Below are positions 24,801-36,800 of a DNA stretch of 64,000 nucleotides, in pieces. Position 1 is the first letter of the stretch. Each line of letters starts with the position of its first letter. The stretch is taken from positions 434,001 to 498,000 of the forward strand of contig JBAJFG010000560.1 in NCBI GenBank assembly GCA_037903475.1. Direction: 5' to 3'. Origin of the DNA: Ancylostoma caninum (Eukaryota; Nematoda; Chromadorea; Rhabditida; Ancylostomatidae). The position numbers and the translations under genes were made by a program. The notes beneath the pieces were generated by a model that was not told where the DNA came from, searched no databases, and worked only from the letters and a program-made list of their open reading frames with translations.

Positions 24801-27800
24801 AATCTCAAAAAGTGAGGAAAGGAGTTTTCAATAATCTCGAATAAAATCCCGACGGAGGATATTTCTGTGACATCCTCTACTAACAACAATCCTGATATTG
24901 AAATAGGAACTGCAATGCTTTCAATATTCTTGAGGTACAAAAAACAGGTTTTCTGGTAAATTCGTTTAGTTAGTTTTGTCCTTGCATTGGTGCGGCAAAG
25001 GAGAATGCAGCAATAACATCTAGTGGGAAAAATAGGCAATTGTGGGCCCAATCTGCATCAACATATTATTTTTCTCGGAAGGTGGTAGGGAAGATATTGG
25101 ACGAAACTAAAGAAAGCCGAGAAAATTGATATTTAGGCATAATAAGGCCATCAGATTTGAGTTTCTGTCTAGATAAGCTGCTGTTAGGAAGCACCCATAG
25201 AACTTCAGTACACATCGAAATTTCATCTGGATAGCTCAATCCGGAGGTGAGTTATAGCAAAAGCTCTTCTTGTTGAAACTGCGCTGATCATACCTTTCGA
25301 CCGCGACTGTACATAGTGAAGATTGTCACGTTTTTAATGATGATGGAAATTAACTTTAAATGGGTTTCTGCTGCATTGATGTAATGCTACCAGCAAAATT
25401 GCGTCAACTGCATACTCAGATTTTCGGTTCACATTGGTAAAGGAGCTTGTCATGCTTTTCTGTCGCAAGATTCATAGCTATTTTACCTCCTCAATTCTAC
25501 ATCTTGTCCGCCTATTCCAAACTCCCGCAAGCCTCTTCTGCATGCGGTTTGTTCTTGTGATAAGGATTGCAAGCGAGCTGCTGTATGACAGATGGCAGAT
25601 TGGCACAAGTATCTCACTTTGCTTTTCTTACAGTGAACGGCAATGGCTCATCTGCGGCCTCGAGAAGGACGCAGCGCGATCGCACCGCGCGCGCCAAGAT
25701 TGGTGCCGTCTGCCGCCGGAATGCTATTTCTAGGCTCCTTTCTTCCCGATTGGATCGACAATCTTTGAAATCGGGTAGAAAAGCTGGTAGAAATGGCATA
25801 ACAGCAGCAGAAACATCGGTTACGGCGCGCGTGGCGCGCTTACGAGGCCGCGAATGGGCCAACGCCATTGACGTCCACTGTATGTTATTTAGTATTTGTT
25901 AACTTGTGAGAGTGCTACTCAACTAATATCACATCATGCTGCTCTACATCTAGCGGGTGCACCAGCTCAACTAATCTTTGTTCTCGCAGTTTGACAGTTT
26001 GTGCTTTCCCATTCGTTGAGGTAGCCAACCTCATTTTTGCCCGCTTTTACTCATTTATCACCAGTTATGAACATTTCTATTCTGTGGTTATGTATGGGTG
26101 ATTTGGTTTTTTCAATGTGAAGCTCGGTTTTTTTGGAGGATTAAATAAATAAATGTGCGAGAACATCCGGAGGTTGCGAAGCTTACGTATTCCATCTAGC
26201 GAGGACACGCTACGCCCTGATCGAAGTGCATGCAGTGATGGCCTCACGCCAGTGAACAAGCAAAGCTGTGCCTGTTTTAACACGAATTTATGATATGTGA
26301 TTGCGGGAACAACCATATCGAAATGCTCTAATTTTTGATCGCAACAGTACTACCCGGCTCAGCTGATACACCCAGCACTCTACGCAACTGCGGATTCCCC
26401 TCTCTCCATCTCAATTCAGGCCGGCTGACGAACACCCCACGTCACATCTAATGGATCATGACGTCAAATGGATTCAAGAAGAAGGCTACGGCGTAGAAGG
26501 CCCCTACATGAAGAGTCTCATTAGTAAGAACTAAGTACCATTGATGGTCGACCACTATGCTATCAATGATCACACAATTCAAGAGAAAGACTTTCAAAAA
26601 AAAAAAACTTCACCTCCTTACCATCAAACTCATCCGTGAATTATGAGGCTGACGATAGCGAAAATGCAGAACAGTGATCGTAAATGTTGTTGAGACGGAT
26701 ACGATCAATGTGAGTGTTGAAAAGAACATTCCTGAACAGCTTCAGTAGAACTTCTAGGACAATGATATGAACACACTAATCTGCGCTCCAGTGCATAGTA
26801 GTGGGAGCTTTTCTATGCATGTGTTATTCTTTCAGCACAGTTGTTCTGTTTCGTTCCTCTCATTCAATTCCGGAAACCCCACGTCTCTCCTTTACATACC
26901 GTGTGTGATCAGTATCACTCTTCTCATCAAGTCAAACACAAGGACATAAGCCCATATGTTCCCTGAGTTTTGAACCTGGGCGTCTTGATTTTCAGTTTAT
27001 CATAGAAATATTGAAATCTACACCACTTGTAGGCCTCAAGAGAAGACGTTCAATTCGAAATGTCTGGCCACAAATAAACGAGTCCCACCTAACAACCTGG
27101 TGGTAACGAAAGCATTCAAAGCATAATAGCAAGAACATGAGCCATTTTTAGTGTATATTTGACAACAAGTCGATTACAATCCATTAGGAAACCGAATTTC
27201 TCGTGATAACATTAGGTTGATATTCAACTGAAGCTATCATCAGTCTCAATACAAGATGGTGTTTTGTACCGTGATCTCTTAGGTGTAATCCAGTATACAG
27301 ATTTCTGTCACTTTTGATCATACCATTATCCGTGCCTAGGAAACCATTCGTCCATCCCTGCTACGCATGGGGCACTACACATTGCGCTGCCATGGCCAAC
27401 GATATCGACTCCATCACCTATCGATTTTGGGAAGAGCCTCGCTGTCGCCACGGCTGAGCGAACCTCCAGTAATCGATACGTACCAAGATCGATGACGGCT
27501 AGTGCTAACTGCAAATCAATCATGGCGTTCCCAAATAATTAGTTATGGTGGCAAACACCACTACCATACAGGTCCGTTACTTTGAGGTATTCTTGTTTCT
27601 GAACATTAGTAAAGGCCTTGCCCCTTGCGTAATCAACTTCACTATAAACAGCTGCAATTTTCGGAGCACTTGAGGTGGTGACTGACACAGATCTGCAAAC
27701 ATACCCAACAGTGGCACAGATTCAGATGTAGCGGGCGTCATTTCACTGACAATCGTCACGAAGAAACAAAGAGAGAGAAGTATTGTGGTCTCTAAAGAAT

Positions 27801-30800
27801 ATTTATCAGCGGCAAAAGGAAGAAGCATTGTCATATTCGAAGGTAGTGCTAGTGGAAACGTACGATATCCAATTTTTTCACTCATATCATGTGCTGGAAG
27901 GCAGAACCCAACGAGAGTCATTAGCGAGACTACAAGTGAAGGAAGGACAATGTTGAACAGGTAGAAAATTGTCCGTCTCCTGAAAGAAGAACAAATATCA
28001 TATTAGAGATGTTTTTTTTTTGCTCATCATCTCTGAATAATGATTAACCTCAAAACCATATAAAATGTAACAGTTGAATAGGGCTCAGGACAGCACAGAG
28101 AATATATAGTTTCCTGGATAGCCGGAGCGCCTGAAAATCGTTTTGTAGGTGAACCATAAAGGTCTAAAAATCCTTGCCAAGTGTAAGTTTTGCAAAAACA
28201 AAACTTCGCTCATGAGCAAGTTGATTGCAATGCACTGAATAATAGGGTAACCACATATGGAAAGCAACATGTATACGACACTTATCGTGGATTAAAAGCT
28301 CGAAGTGCTTGTCGTACAACAGTAAGGTACAGAAGATGGTATTCTCATAATACAAACTATATCTTAGTGCTTTGCACATAACACATGTAGAAGAAATTGT
28401 CTGCTTTTGTACCTCTGCTTTTGTTCTTCTCAGAGTTACGTCTCCAACAGGTCAAACAAAACTGAAATCTGGCTTTGTATCATATGCTGAGCAGTCTGAA
28501 AGTTCGGCTGACGCCGGCCTTTCAGACCTCTTCCTAGCGCGACTTTACTGTTTTCAAACAAGAATATTTATGATGAGGTATGTTCCTCAGCTGTATAGCG
28601 TCGATCGCGAGGGGATAGAGCATGGACAATGATTTGGTGGGTGGAGGCAGTACAGAGACCTGTTGGAGATCGCAGAGACGGACTACTCGCGGTGCAGTGG
28701 AGGAACATATCTCGTAGAACTAAATAAACTGTGAAATGCTGGAAGCTCTGCTATCATATCATTCGAGAGGTATATAGGCATAGCAGTTCCACCAGTGCGG
28801 TCGCGGCGACACTAGTTTTAATAAATATCCAGCTTTGAGGGATTCGTCGCTGGCGCGTTAGCTGTGTTTATACTTTTTCGCGAGGCGAACGTTGACGTCA
28901 CTGTGACGACCACAGCAAGAGTGACGCGACGGGTAGCGAAGCTGTCGCGTCGCGCCATGTTGACCTTTGCAAATTTACGTTCTAACGCAAACATATAGGT
29001 GGATGTAGCGGAAGCATCAACTACATACTATGCGGTTTGATGAGCGGTCATAAGGTCCCGTGTGTGTTAGACCGAATCTGAAAAAAAAAACAAGCAAGCA
29101 ACTGCCAACTAAAGTCCACAGGCGCGATTTTTAACTCGATCTATCGCGTCGATTTTGAAGGGGATACGTGAGGTTGTGTTGTAACGATCAACGCCAACTA
29201 CCGGAACGCTACCATTACTCGCCATTTATCCACTCAAGAACAGCGTTTTTGAACAGTGGGTTCGTGCGCGACGGTCGCGACGAGGTATAAACACGGCTGT
29301 TGCCACTATCCTGGCCAGCAAATCGATACGTATCCAAACAAATGCCATCGCGCACAAGCTCGTGGGCCACGTTGCCGCACTCCACGTTATCTAGAAGACC
29401 ACTGGTCGAACTCCTGATTACGAATTTCCTTGATCTTTCTGCGTCTAAGAAAGCGACCATAAAAAGGGAAGCACCACTAGCCTGGTCAGCCGAGAGCGCA
29501 TGGTCTAACTTCAATTGTTTACCGTTTAGGACTATCTGCTTGATAAAAGAGCAAATATGCATGTTGCTCCTCGTGTTGTTTCAGAAAGCTATCGATTTAC
29601 TCTGTTACGTACTGAGCAAATTCCATTCTCCACTCGGTATGTACGTAGAGAGGTCCATGGTTGAATCTGAAAATATTGATGGAATTAGAACTCGTCAGAT
29701 ATATTAGGAGTAATATTAAAGCAGCAAAGAGTGATTGTTTTGTTATATATGCTAGCCAGAGTAAGAGTGATTGTTTTGTTATATATGCTAGTAACCAGAA
29801 CACCGAAACAGGAAGACATTTGTCACATTTCGAATTATAGTGTAGAAAGATTGCTTAGGTATGTGGAGAGGTCTATTTACAAAATATTGCGAAAATATCA
29901 CTACGTGAAACACGATAGAATACAATCATTTTTCTTTCGGTTTGGAAACAAAATTTTCAAAATAGCAGACGTCAATGTCACAGACCACATTCTATCCTGG
30001 GTTGATATTCATGAAACGGTAACCAAACAAACCAACAATGGTTAGCGTGATTGGTTATCGTATAGATTACGAAAGGATAGGAAACGCAGGATGCGAAAAT
30101 TGGTTTGCTAGCCTTGTTTTGGTTGGTTACGCGTTCATGAATCCTAGCCCTGAGTGTTCACTTTAGGCACAACAATAGGAGTTGGTTGAAGTATAAGTTC
30201 TAGGTATCTATGAGATCTACGAGACCTATTCATTTATGAGAAAGAGTGAAGACCTAGGATTCTAGCTACGCATACAAAAGTGCCGGACGCAGGAGTGGCA
30301 AGGCAGGGAGGAGGGGGGGGGGGTGGAAAAATTGGCAACTCTAGCCACTCCGTGGACCCAGATGGATCACTAAAAATACTCGAAATATAATTTGTATATC
30401 ATATAATAGAAACGAAGGATAAAGGACAAAGTGGTCGACGTTGATCAATTCGGTCACGTGGGATGCGCCATGTATTCAACTTCATCTGATCATCGTAGAG
30501 GGGTTGAATGCGTATGTGCCCTATACAGTGACTTGCGGGGAGCATCCGATGTACCAAGTCAGTGCTTCATCCTCCCAGACTCCTCTGGTACCAATTAAGC
30601 GACCCCGGCGTGATGGATGGCTTGGTCGGCCAGGGGCGCGATCGAACCATCGACCGTGTGCGTGCGCAGTGAGCCTCTTACCACTGCGCAACACGCGCCA
30701 CCAATAGAAATAAATATTTGACAAATAATAATAAAAATAAACAATTAAAAAAACTTGATACAAATTTTTTGCTTCATAAAGAAATTACAAAAGTCCGGCG

Positions 30801-33800
30801 GTTCCCCCCCTCCCCTCACCCAATGCCTGCCCCTGTCCGCCACTGCCACAAAAATATCGCGCCCTTACACCAGCGACACTTAGCTCTTGTCCCTTTTTAC
30901 CCCTTGCTACCTGTTGTGAGTCCTACCAGGAAGACAATGTTGTATGGTGTTTAAATAAAAGGATTCGCTAAGGTCGTTTCAGCAAATACTGGGGCACCAC
31001 ACGTTGTGGCCATTGATAGCCATAGTTCCCACTTCTGCCATCTTATGAAGGTTTCCCTTGAAAACTGATCAACGTGGCATGCATCGACAGGATGAAAATG
31101 CAGCATAGCTAACGCGAAGCCGCGAACGCGCTCACTTGTGCCTGAGATGCGTCAGAGCTGTGTCTGGCCCTATCCTTCATAAGATATATGCGCGCTTGCC
31201 GAGCGCACACATCCTATTTCAGAGCTGCGCATCTCATGAGGAGGGCGAACGGGGGGAGGGGGAGTCGTTATTATTCGCTAAGGAGGATCACCACAAATGA
31301 CTTATTTGTGGAATCTTCAGTAGCGCTCTGGCTTATCCTCTTAACAAAGCACCGCAAGGGCGGCACTGACGGAAAAATGGATACAGTCTCCAATGATGAA
31401 AGCGATAGGTTTAGACAGTGCTTTCAGGGTTTCGTGGCGGGACGCTACTCTAGCGGTCTCGAGGCCTCTGGGCGAGAGAGTGTTTAAAACGACTTGACAT
31501 TGCGTAACGGCAGTGTACGGAGCAGAGTAGCCTCTCTGTTGACGCTTTGGCAGTATGCCTACGGAATCATGGTGCAGTGGAAGTGGTACACTTCGAATGG
31601 ATGGATAAGCATCCTGAGAGGTAGCGCAGCGATGGGTCGCACTCGGTCCTTGCCCTGTGGATGTACCTTTGAACCTTTGGCGCACTTAATCACGGCGTCC
31701 CGCAGAGATTAGGGAGTCCTAGGGTCCGTGTTTGTTTCTAAGAAGGACAGTACAATCCAATACACCAGAAGAACGAATGAGGAACAGGTCATCCTAAGCT
31801 GTTGTGACATTTCCTGAGAGCACATGCAATTGACCAAACTCTGAATATTTCCTAACTTCCTTCCATTATTCTCGATATTTACAAGTAGTGCGGATGCACT
31901 GATGACGGCAAATGTGCCGGGGGCCATAGTTCAGAAAAAAACAACAGAACACCAGGATAGGAATTCACCGATCGAGAAAGGGTCCGCCGTGCCCCAACAA
32001 TGGGGGAAACGCTAACATATGGGTCCACGGATGGAGAATGGGTCTGTCGTGGACCAGTAGTGGGGGAAACACCAGTTTACGGGTCCATGGGTTGGAGAAT
32101 AGGTACGCCGTGGACCAGTAGTGGGGGAAACGCCAGTATACGGGTCCACGATGTAGAATGGGTCTGCCGTGGCCAATAGCAGGGAAAACGTGGAGATTAA
32201 GGTCCACAGATGGGGAATGGGTCTGCCGTGGCCCGGTAGTGGGGAAAACGTTGGTATACTGGTCCAAAGATGGAGGGTGGGTCTGCCGTGGCCAGTGGTA
32301 GGGAAAACGCCAGGATATGGGTCCACGGCTGGAGAATAGGTACGCCGTGGCCCAGTAGTGGGGAAAACGCCAGGATAAGGGTCCACTGATGGAGAACGGG
32401 TCCACGATGAAGAATGAAGCCGTCGTGGCCAAAGGTAGGGAAAACATCAGGATAAGGGTCTACGGATGGAGAATGGGTCTGCCGTGGATCATTAGTGGGG
32501 GAAACGCCAGTATACGGGTGCACGATGAATGGGTCTATCGCGGCCCAATAGCAGGGAGAACGCCAGGATATGGGTCCACGAATGGAGGATGGGTCTGCCG
32601 TGGACCAGTAGTGAGGGAAACAACAGGATATGGGTCCACGAATGGAGGATGGGTCTGCCGTGGACCAGTAGTGGGGAAGACGCATAAGGGTCTACGGATT
32701 GAGAATGGGTCTGTCTTAGCCCACCGTGGGAAAACGTCAGGATACGGGCCCACAGATGGATCGGGTCCGCCGTGGACAATAGTGGGAAAACACCAGGATA
32801 ACGGTCTGCAGTGGCCCAGTGGTGTGAAAAAGATGATTATTCGCACTACGCTGGTTATGCTGAGTTGTACACAGGTTTTCAAGCCATCTGGAAGATACTC
32901 CTGTGCAGAGTTGGGAATGGCTGGTCATGACGGGTCCGTAGGCGTTGAATGAATGCACTAACAAAAAAACCAGTAGGTAGTACCATTGCATCGGAAAATA
33001 GTTTTACGTGTAGATGTGTGGTTAAGAATCTGGAAGAAGGCAAGGACCACGAGAAGCGTGGAAGCCCGACGTTGGTGAGGCTGTCAGACTGATAGAATAT
33101 ACGCAATCCATGAATAGGGTTCCGTATTTGAGCTCAGTTAATGATTAGCCTTGCTTTTTTTGTTAATTCTCTAAGCATTTTACATGTCTGAAGCTTTCCT
33201 ACCTGCCTCAAGTGGCTGCCTCACCCCACTTCCTAGCGTCCCGATGGGGCGCTAGTCTACTATATCTATATATAAAACATAGAAAACGCTTACGACACTT
33301 TTTTCAAAAATCTGTACAGCGCGCATGGGCGCCAAATTCAAACCATAGGAATGAATCAGTAAGCAAAGTGGCGAAGAAGGGGGCTTGGAAACATGGGACA
33401 TCATCCGAATAGGGCGGAAGGCCTAGGACACTGTTCACCGGATAGTATCGATACGAGTATCGATTTATCGATTGATTTTATCGATTTTCCTCAGTCTAGC
33501 TCCAATCCGGATTGAAACGGGCATACTGAGGTTTTTCACCACTCTGACCACGAATCTGATAGCCACTTTGCATGGCATGTTCATTGATTTATTGAGTTTA
33601 TTGATCTTTCGTGATTCGTGCTGCAGTCGTAGCGGAACCGTCTCCACGGGCGTTTTTCACCACGCTGATCACGAATGTGATGGCCACTTTGCACGGCGTG
33701 GTCGTTGATTTATTGATTCTATTAATTGTTCGCGAGTTATGCTGCAGGCGTGACGGAACCGTACCCAAAGGGTTTTTCACCACGCTGATGATGGCCATTT

Positions 33801-36800
33801 TGCACAGCCGCCATCGAACCATTACGGTGTTGCGGCCTGTTATGCAGTTATTAGAGCTTGTACACGCACCGATTCATTGTTCACAGGGATTGTCCGGCAT
33901 GCAGAACATGAGCAAAGGCTTGAGCACAGTAAATCCTTGGAAATACGTTGACAAAATCAGTGAATCACTATATGCGCGCGAAATGTTCTTTAGTCACGCC
34001 AATTATATGGGCCTTGAAGGCAATCCATGCATTTATTTATTTATTTATAATGTTCATGAAAATTATTGTGCCACAAACCGAGTAAGTCTACATTTCAACC
34101 AGTTTGACAAGCCATTTTTAACATCTAGCAACACGTCTTACTCAACCTGGCGTAAGCGGCAGCGTCCCTGATCTTCGACTGTTGACGAAAGGTGGAACTC
34201 CGTATTCCAGCACTCACTTGCGTGAGGCGAATTATTCCTAGCAACACCCTCTCGATGGAGCGTTCGACGACGCTGACCGCATTCTCATCCAGCTTGCTCA
34301 ACGCCAACGTTTTTGAGGCGTACTTCAAAGCAGGGAGAACCGTTCTGTTGAAGAGGTGGACATGGAGGCGGTGTTCTTCGTCTTCTTAACTACTCTTCGA
34401 TGCTCTTGTAAGCTCCCTGAGCCGCTCGCTTCCTCCTGCCCAGCTCTGGGGCGAGGTCGTTCACCATGTTGATTTTCCGACCTAGGTATACGTAGCTGGA
34501 GCATTCGGATGTGGTCGTTCCGTTGAGCGAGAACGGGGCATTCGGGACCCATTCGTTCTTCATGAACATCGTCTTCGTCAGGTTCAAATGAAGACCAATC
34601 TTTCCACATGCGTCGTAGAAGTCGACCAGTGTCTGTTCCGCTTCGCTGATGGTTGATGCTATGAGGACGATGTCGTCAGCGAAGCGAAGATGGTTAAGTT
34701 GCCGGCCATCAACTTGCACTCCCATGTTATCCCATTCCAATTTCCACATGATATCTTCGAGAATGGCGCTGAATAGTTTTGGCGACACGGTATCGCCCTG
34801 CCGAACCCCTCTCTTGACGTCGATGGTGATGTCGTAAAATGGAGAAATCCTCGGCGTGAACTTGATGTAGAGCTCACGAAATATTTTGATGTAATGAGTA
34901 GGTATGCCCTGTTTGCCCCAGGCTTCCAAGACCGCTTCTGTCTCAACAGAGTCGAAGGCTTTCTTCAAGTCAATGAACGTGAGACAGAGGGGCATCTTAT
35001 ACTCTCGCGATACTTCGATCAGTCTAGTGACTGTATGTATGTGATCGATCGTATTGAATCCTTCTCGAAACCCTGCCTGCTCGCACGGCTGTCTTTCATC
35101 TAGTGTCCTATGGATCCTGTTTAGGATCACTCGCGTGAAAAGCTTGTAAACGACGGACCAGTAGGCAGTTGGGGCGATAATTGTCAATGTCCTGCGGGTC
35201 TTCCATTGGTTAGGTACCTTGCATTCCGACAAGTACCGCGTGAAAAACCTAACAAAGGTGTGATAAGAACTAGGTTCTTCAGATGTTCCGGTCGAATCCT
35301 GTCAAGGCCCGGTGCTACACGATTCATCACCGACTTGATTGCATATCGGTTTTCGGAAGTGAGAACCGATGGAAGAACATATCCATCCTCCTTAAGATGA
35401 AATTGAGGAAGATGGACGTGGCTATTGAAGAGATCCGAGTAGAAGTCGTAGATGATCTTCCCCATTACCTGACTTGATGAAGAAATTGTTCCACCCGGGC
35501 GCCAGAGGGCGGACATCTTGATCTCGAGATTGGCGAAGTCTCGGCCGGCGCTGCGGACGTTTTTCCCTGCCTCTGCGGCCTCGGCCAACACTTCTGCTCG
35601 TCTCTCCTTGAGGTCTTCTTTCATCGTTTCTCTGCACCACTTTGCGAGCTCGAAAGTTAGCGGTAGTTGTCTGGGCTCTCGCGGGTCCACGCTGGCTCCA
35701 CACTTCGTTGGCAGCCGCGTCTTCCCAAATTCCGGCTAACGATGTGAAGAGATCCCAATTGATGACGGGTTTGGAACTCCTCCACTTAAAGTTTCTCTCC
35801 TTCGCGTGAGAAGAAGAATATTGCATGAAGGAGGCGATGGTCTGATCCGGTGTAGAACTTTGGTACAACAACGACGTTGGTCAGACAGAACCTTCGATTG
35901 ACGATGATGTGGTCAATTTCATTACGGTACTCTCCACCGGGTGACTCCCACGTCCAGCGTAGGGAGGTTGGCTTCTGATATTGTGAGTTACTATGGATGG
36001 TCTTCGTCTTCATGATGAACTCAGACAGCCTCTCTTCCTGTTCGTCCACTGCAGGTCATAGGTACCGATGTGAAGAACCTCAGGGCCAATCTTGACGTTG
36101 AAGTCGCCAACGATGACTTTGTAGAATGTGTGGTCTTCCCTGTAGAACTCCGCCAAATCTATTAAACAAAGCGCCGTAAGGGGGCTAGAGCGGCTAGAGA
36201 TACGGGGCGGCACTCATAGACACCGCAATCTTGAGGCGCAGACTGTGTGGCGAAATGGCCGATTTCCATGGACGCAGACACGTTCGCTTCGGGACCCGAA
36301 ATTACGTCACTGCTGGCTCTCCCGCATGCACAGGATGGTGATTTCATCACCTTCGCTGGCGGTCTCGCCGCATAGGAGTGAGGGAGTGTTTCCGAGCTTT
36401 CAGGCTGCACAATATACGCAGCAGGAAAACCAGCCTTCCACTGATGCGACGCTGAGTGCACTTGCAGGAAGAGATGGACGGGTGCTATGCAGGCTGCCGC
36501 GTCTCGGAAGCTCGGAAGGGTGGACCTACGCGGTCGCCTCATCTGGTGGGTGCTATTACCGCATCGCCTCTAAATAGGAAGGCATTACATTGTATATCCA
36601 ACGCAGACACGTTCGCTTCGGGACCCGAAATTACGTCACTGCTGGCTCTCCCGCATGCACAGGATGGTGATTTCATCACCTTCGCTGGCGGTCTCGCCGC
36701 ATAGGAGTGAGGGAGTGTTTACGAGCTTTCAGGCTGCACAATATACGCAGCAGGAAAACCAGCCTTCCACTGATGCGACGCTGAGTGCACTTGCAGGAAG

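Larger units (their letters stand above)
34128..36158 (-). pseudogene. RTE-type LINE of a second clade, truncated at both ends
   Basis: Reads from 36,158 downward. Endonuclease remnants: VIVGDFNVKIG, NEIDHIIVNRRF, TGSDHRLL, so SDH is intact here. A middle region (KEDLKERRAEVLAEAAEAGK) is followed by the reverse transcriptase and then a C-terminal part ENAVSVVERSIERVLLGI. It breaks off at AAAYARLSK at the left end. The 5' end stops exactly where the Helentron-like copy 2 begins. It carries several frameshifts. Protein family recalled from hookworm LINEs. Confidence 0.85.

Noticed and set aside
31965..32685. 160- and 162-residue minus-strand ORFs
   Set aside because: Also products of the 60-bp periodicity; overlapping open frames exist in other phases.
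31980..32830. CRISPR-like array
   Set aside because: Units are continuous 58-60 bp repeats with no unique spacers, in a eukaryotic genome.
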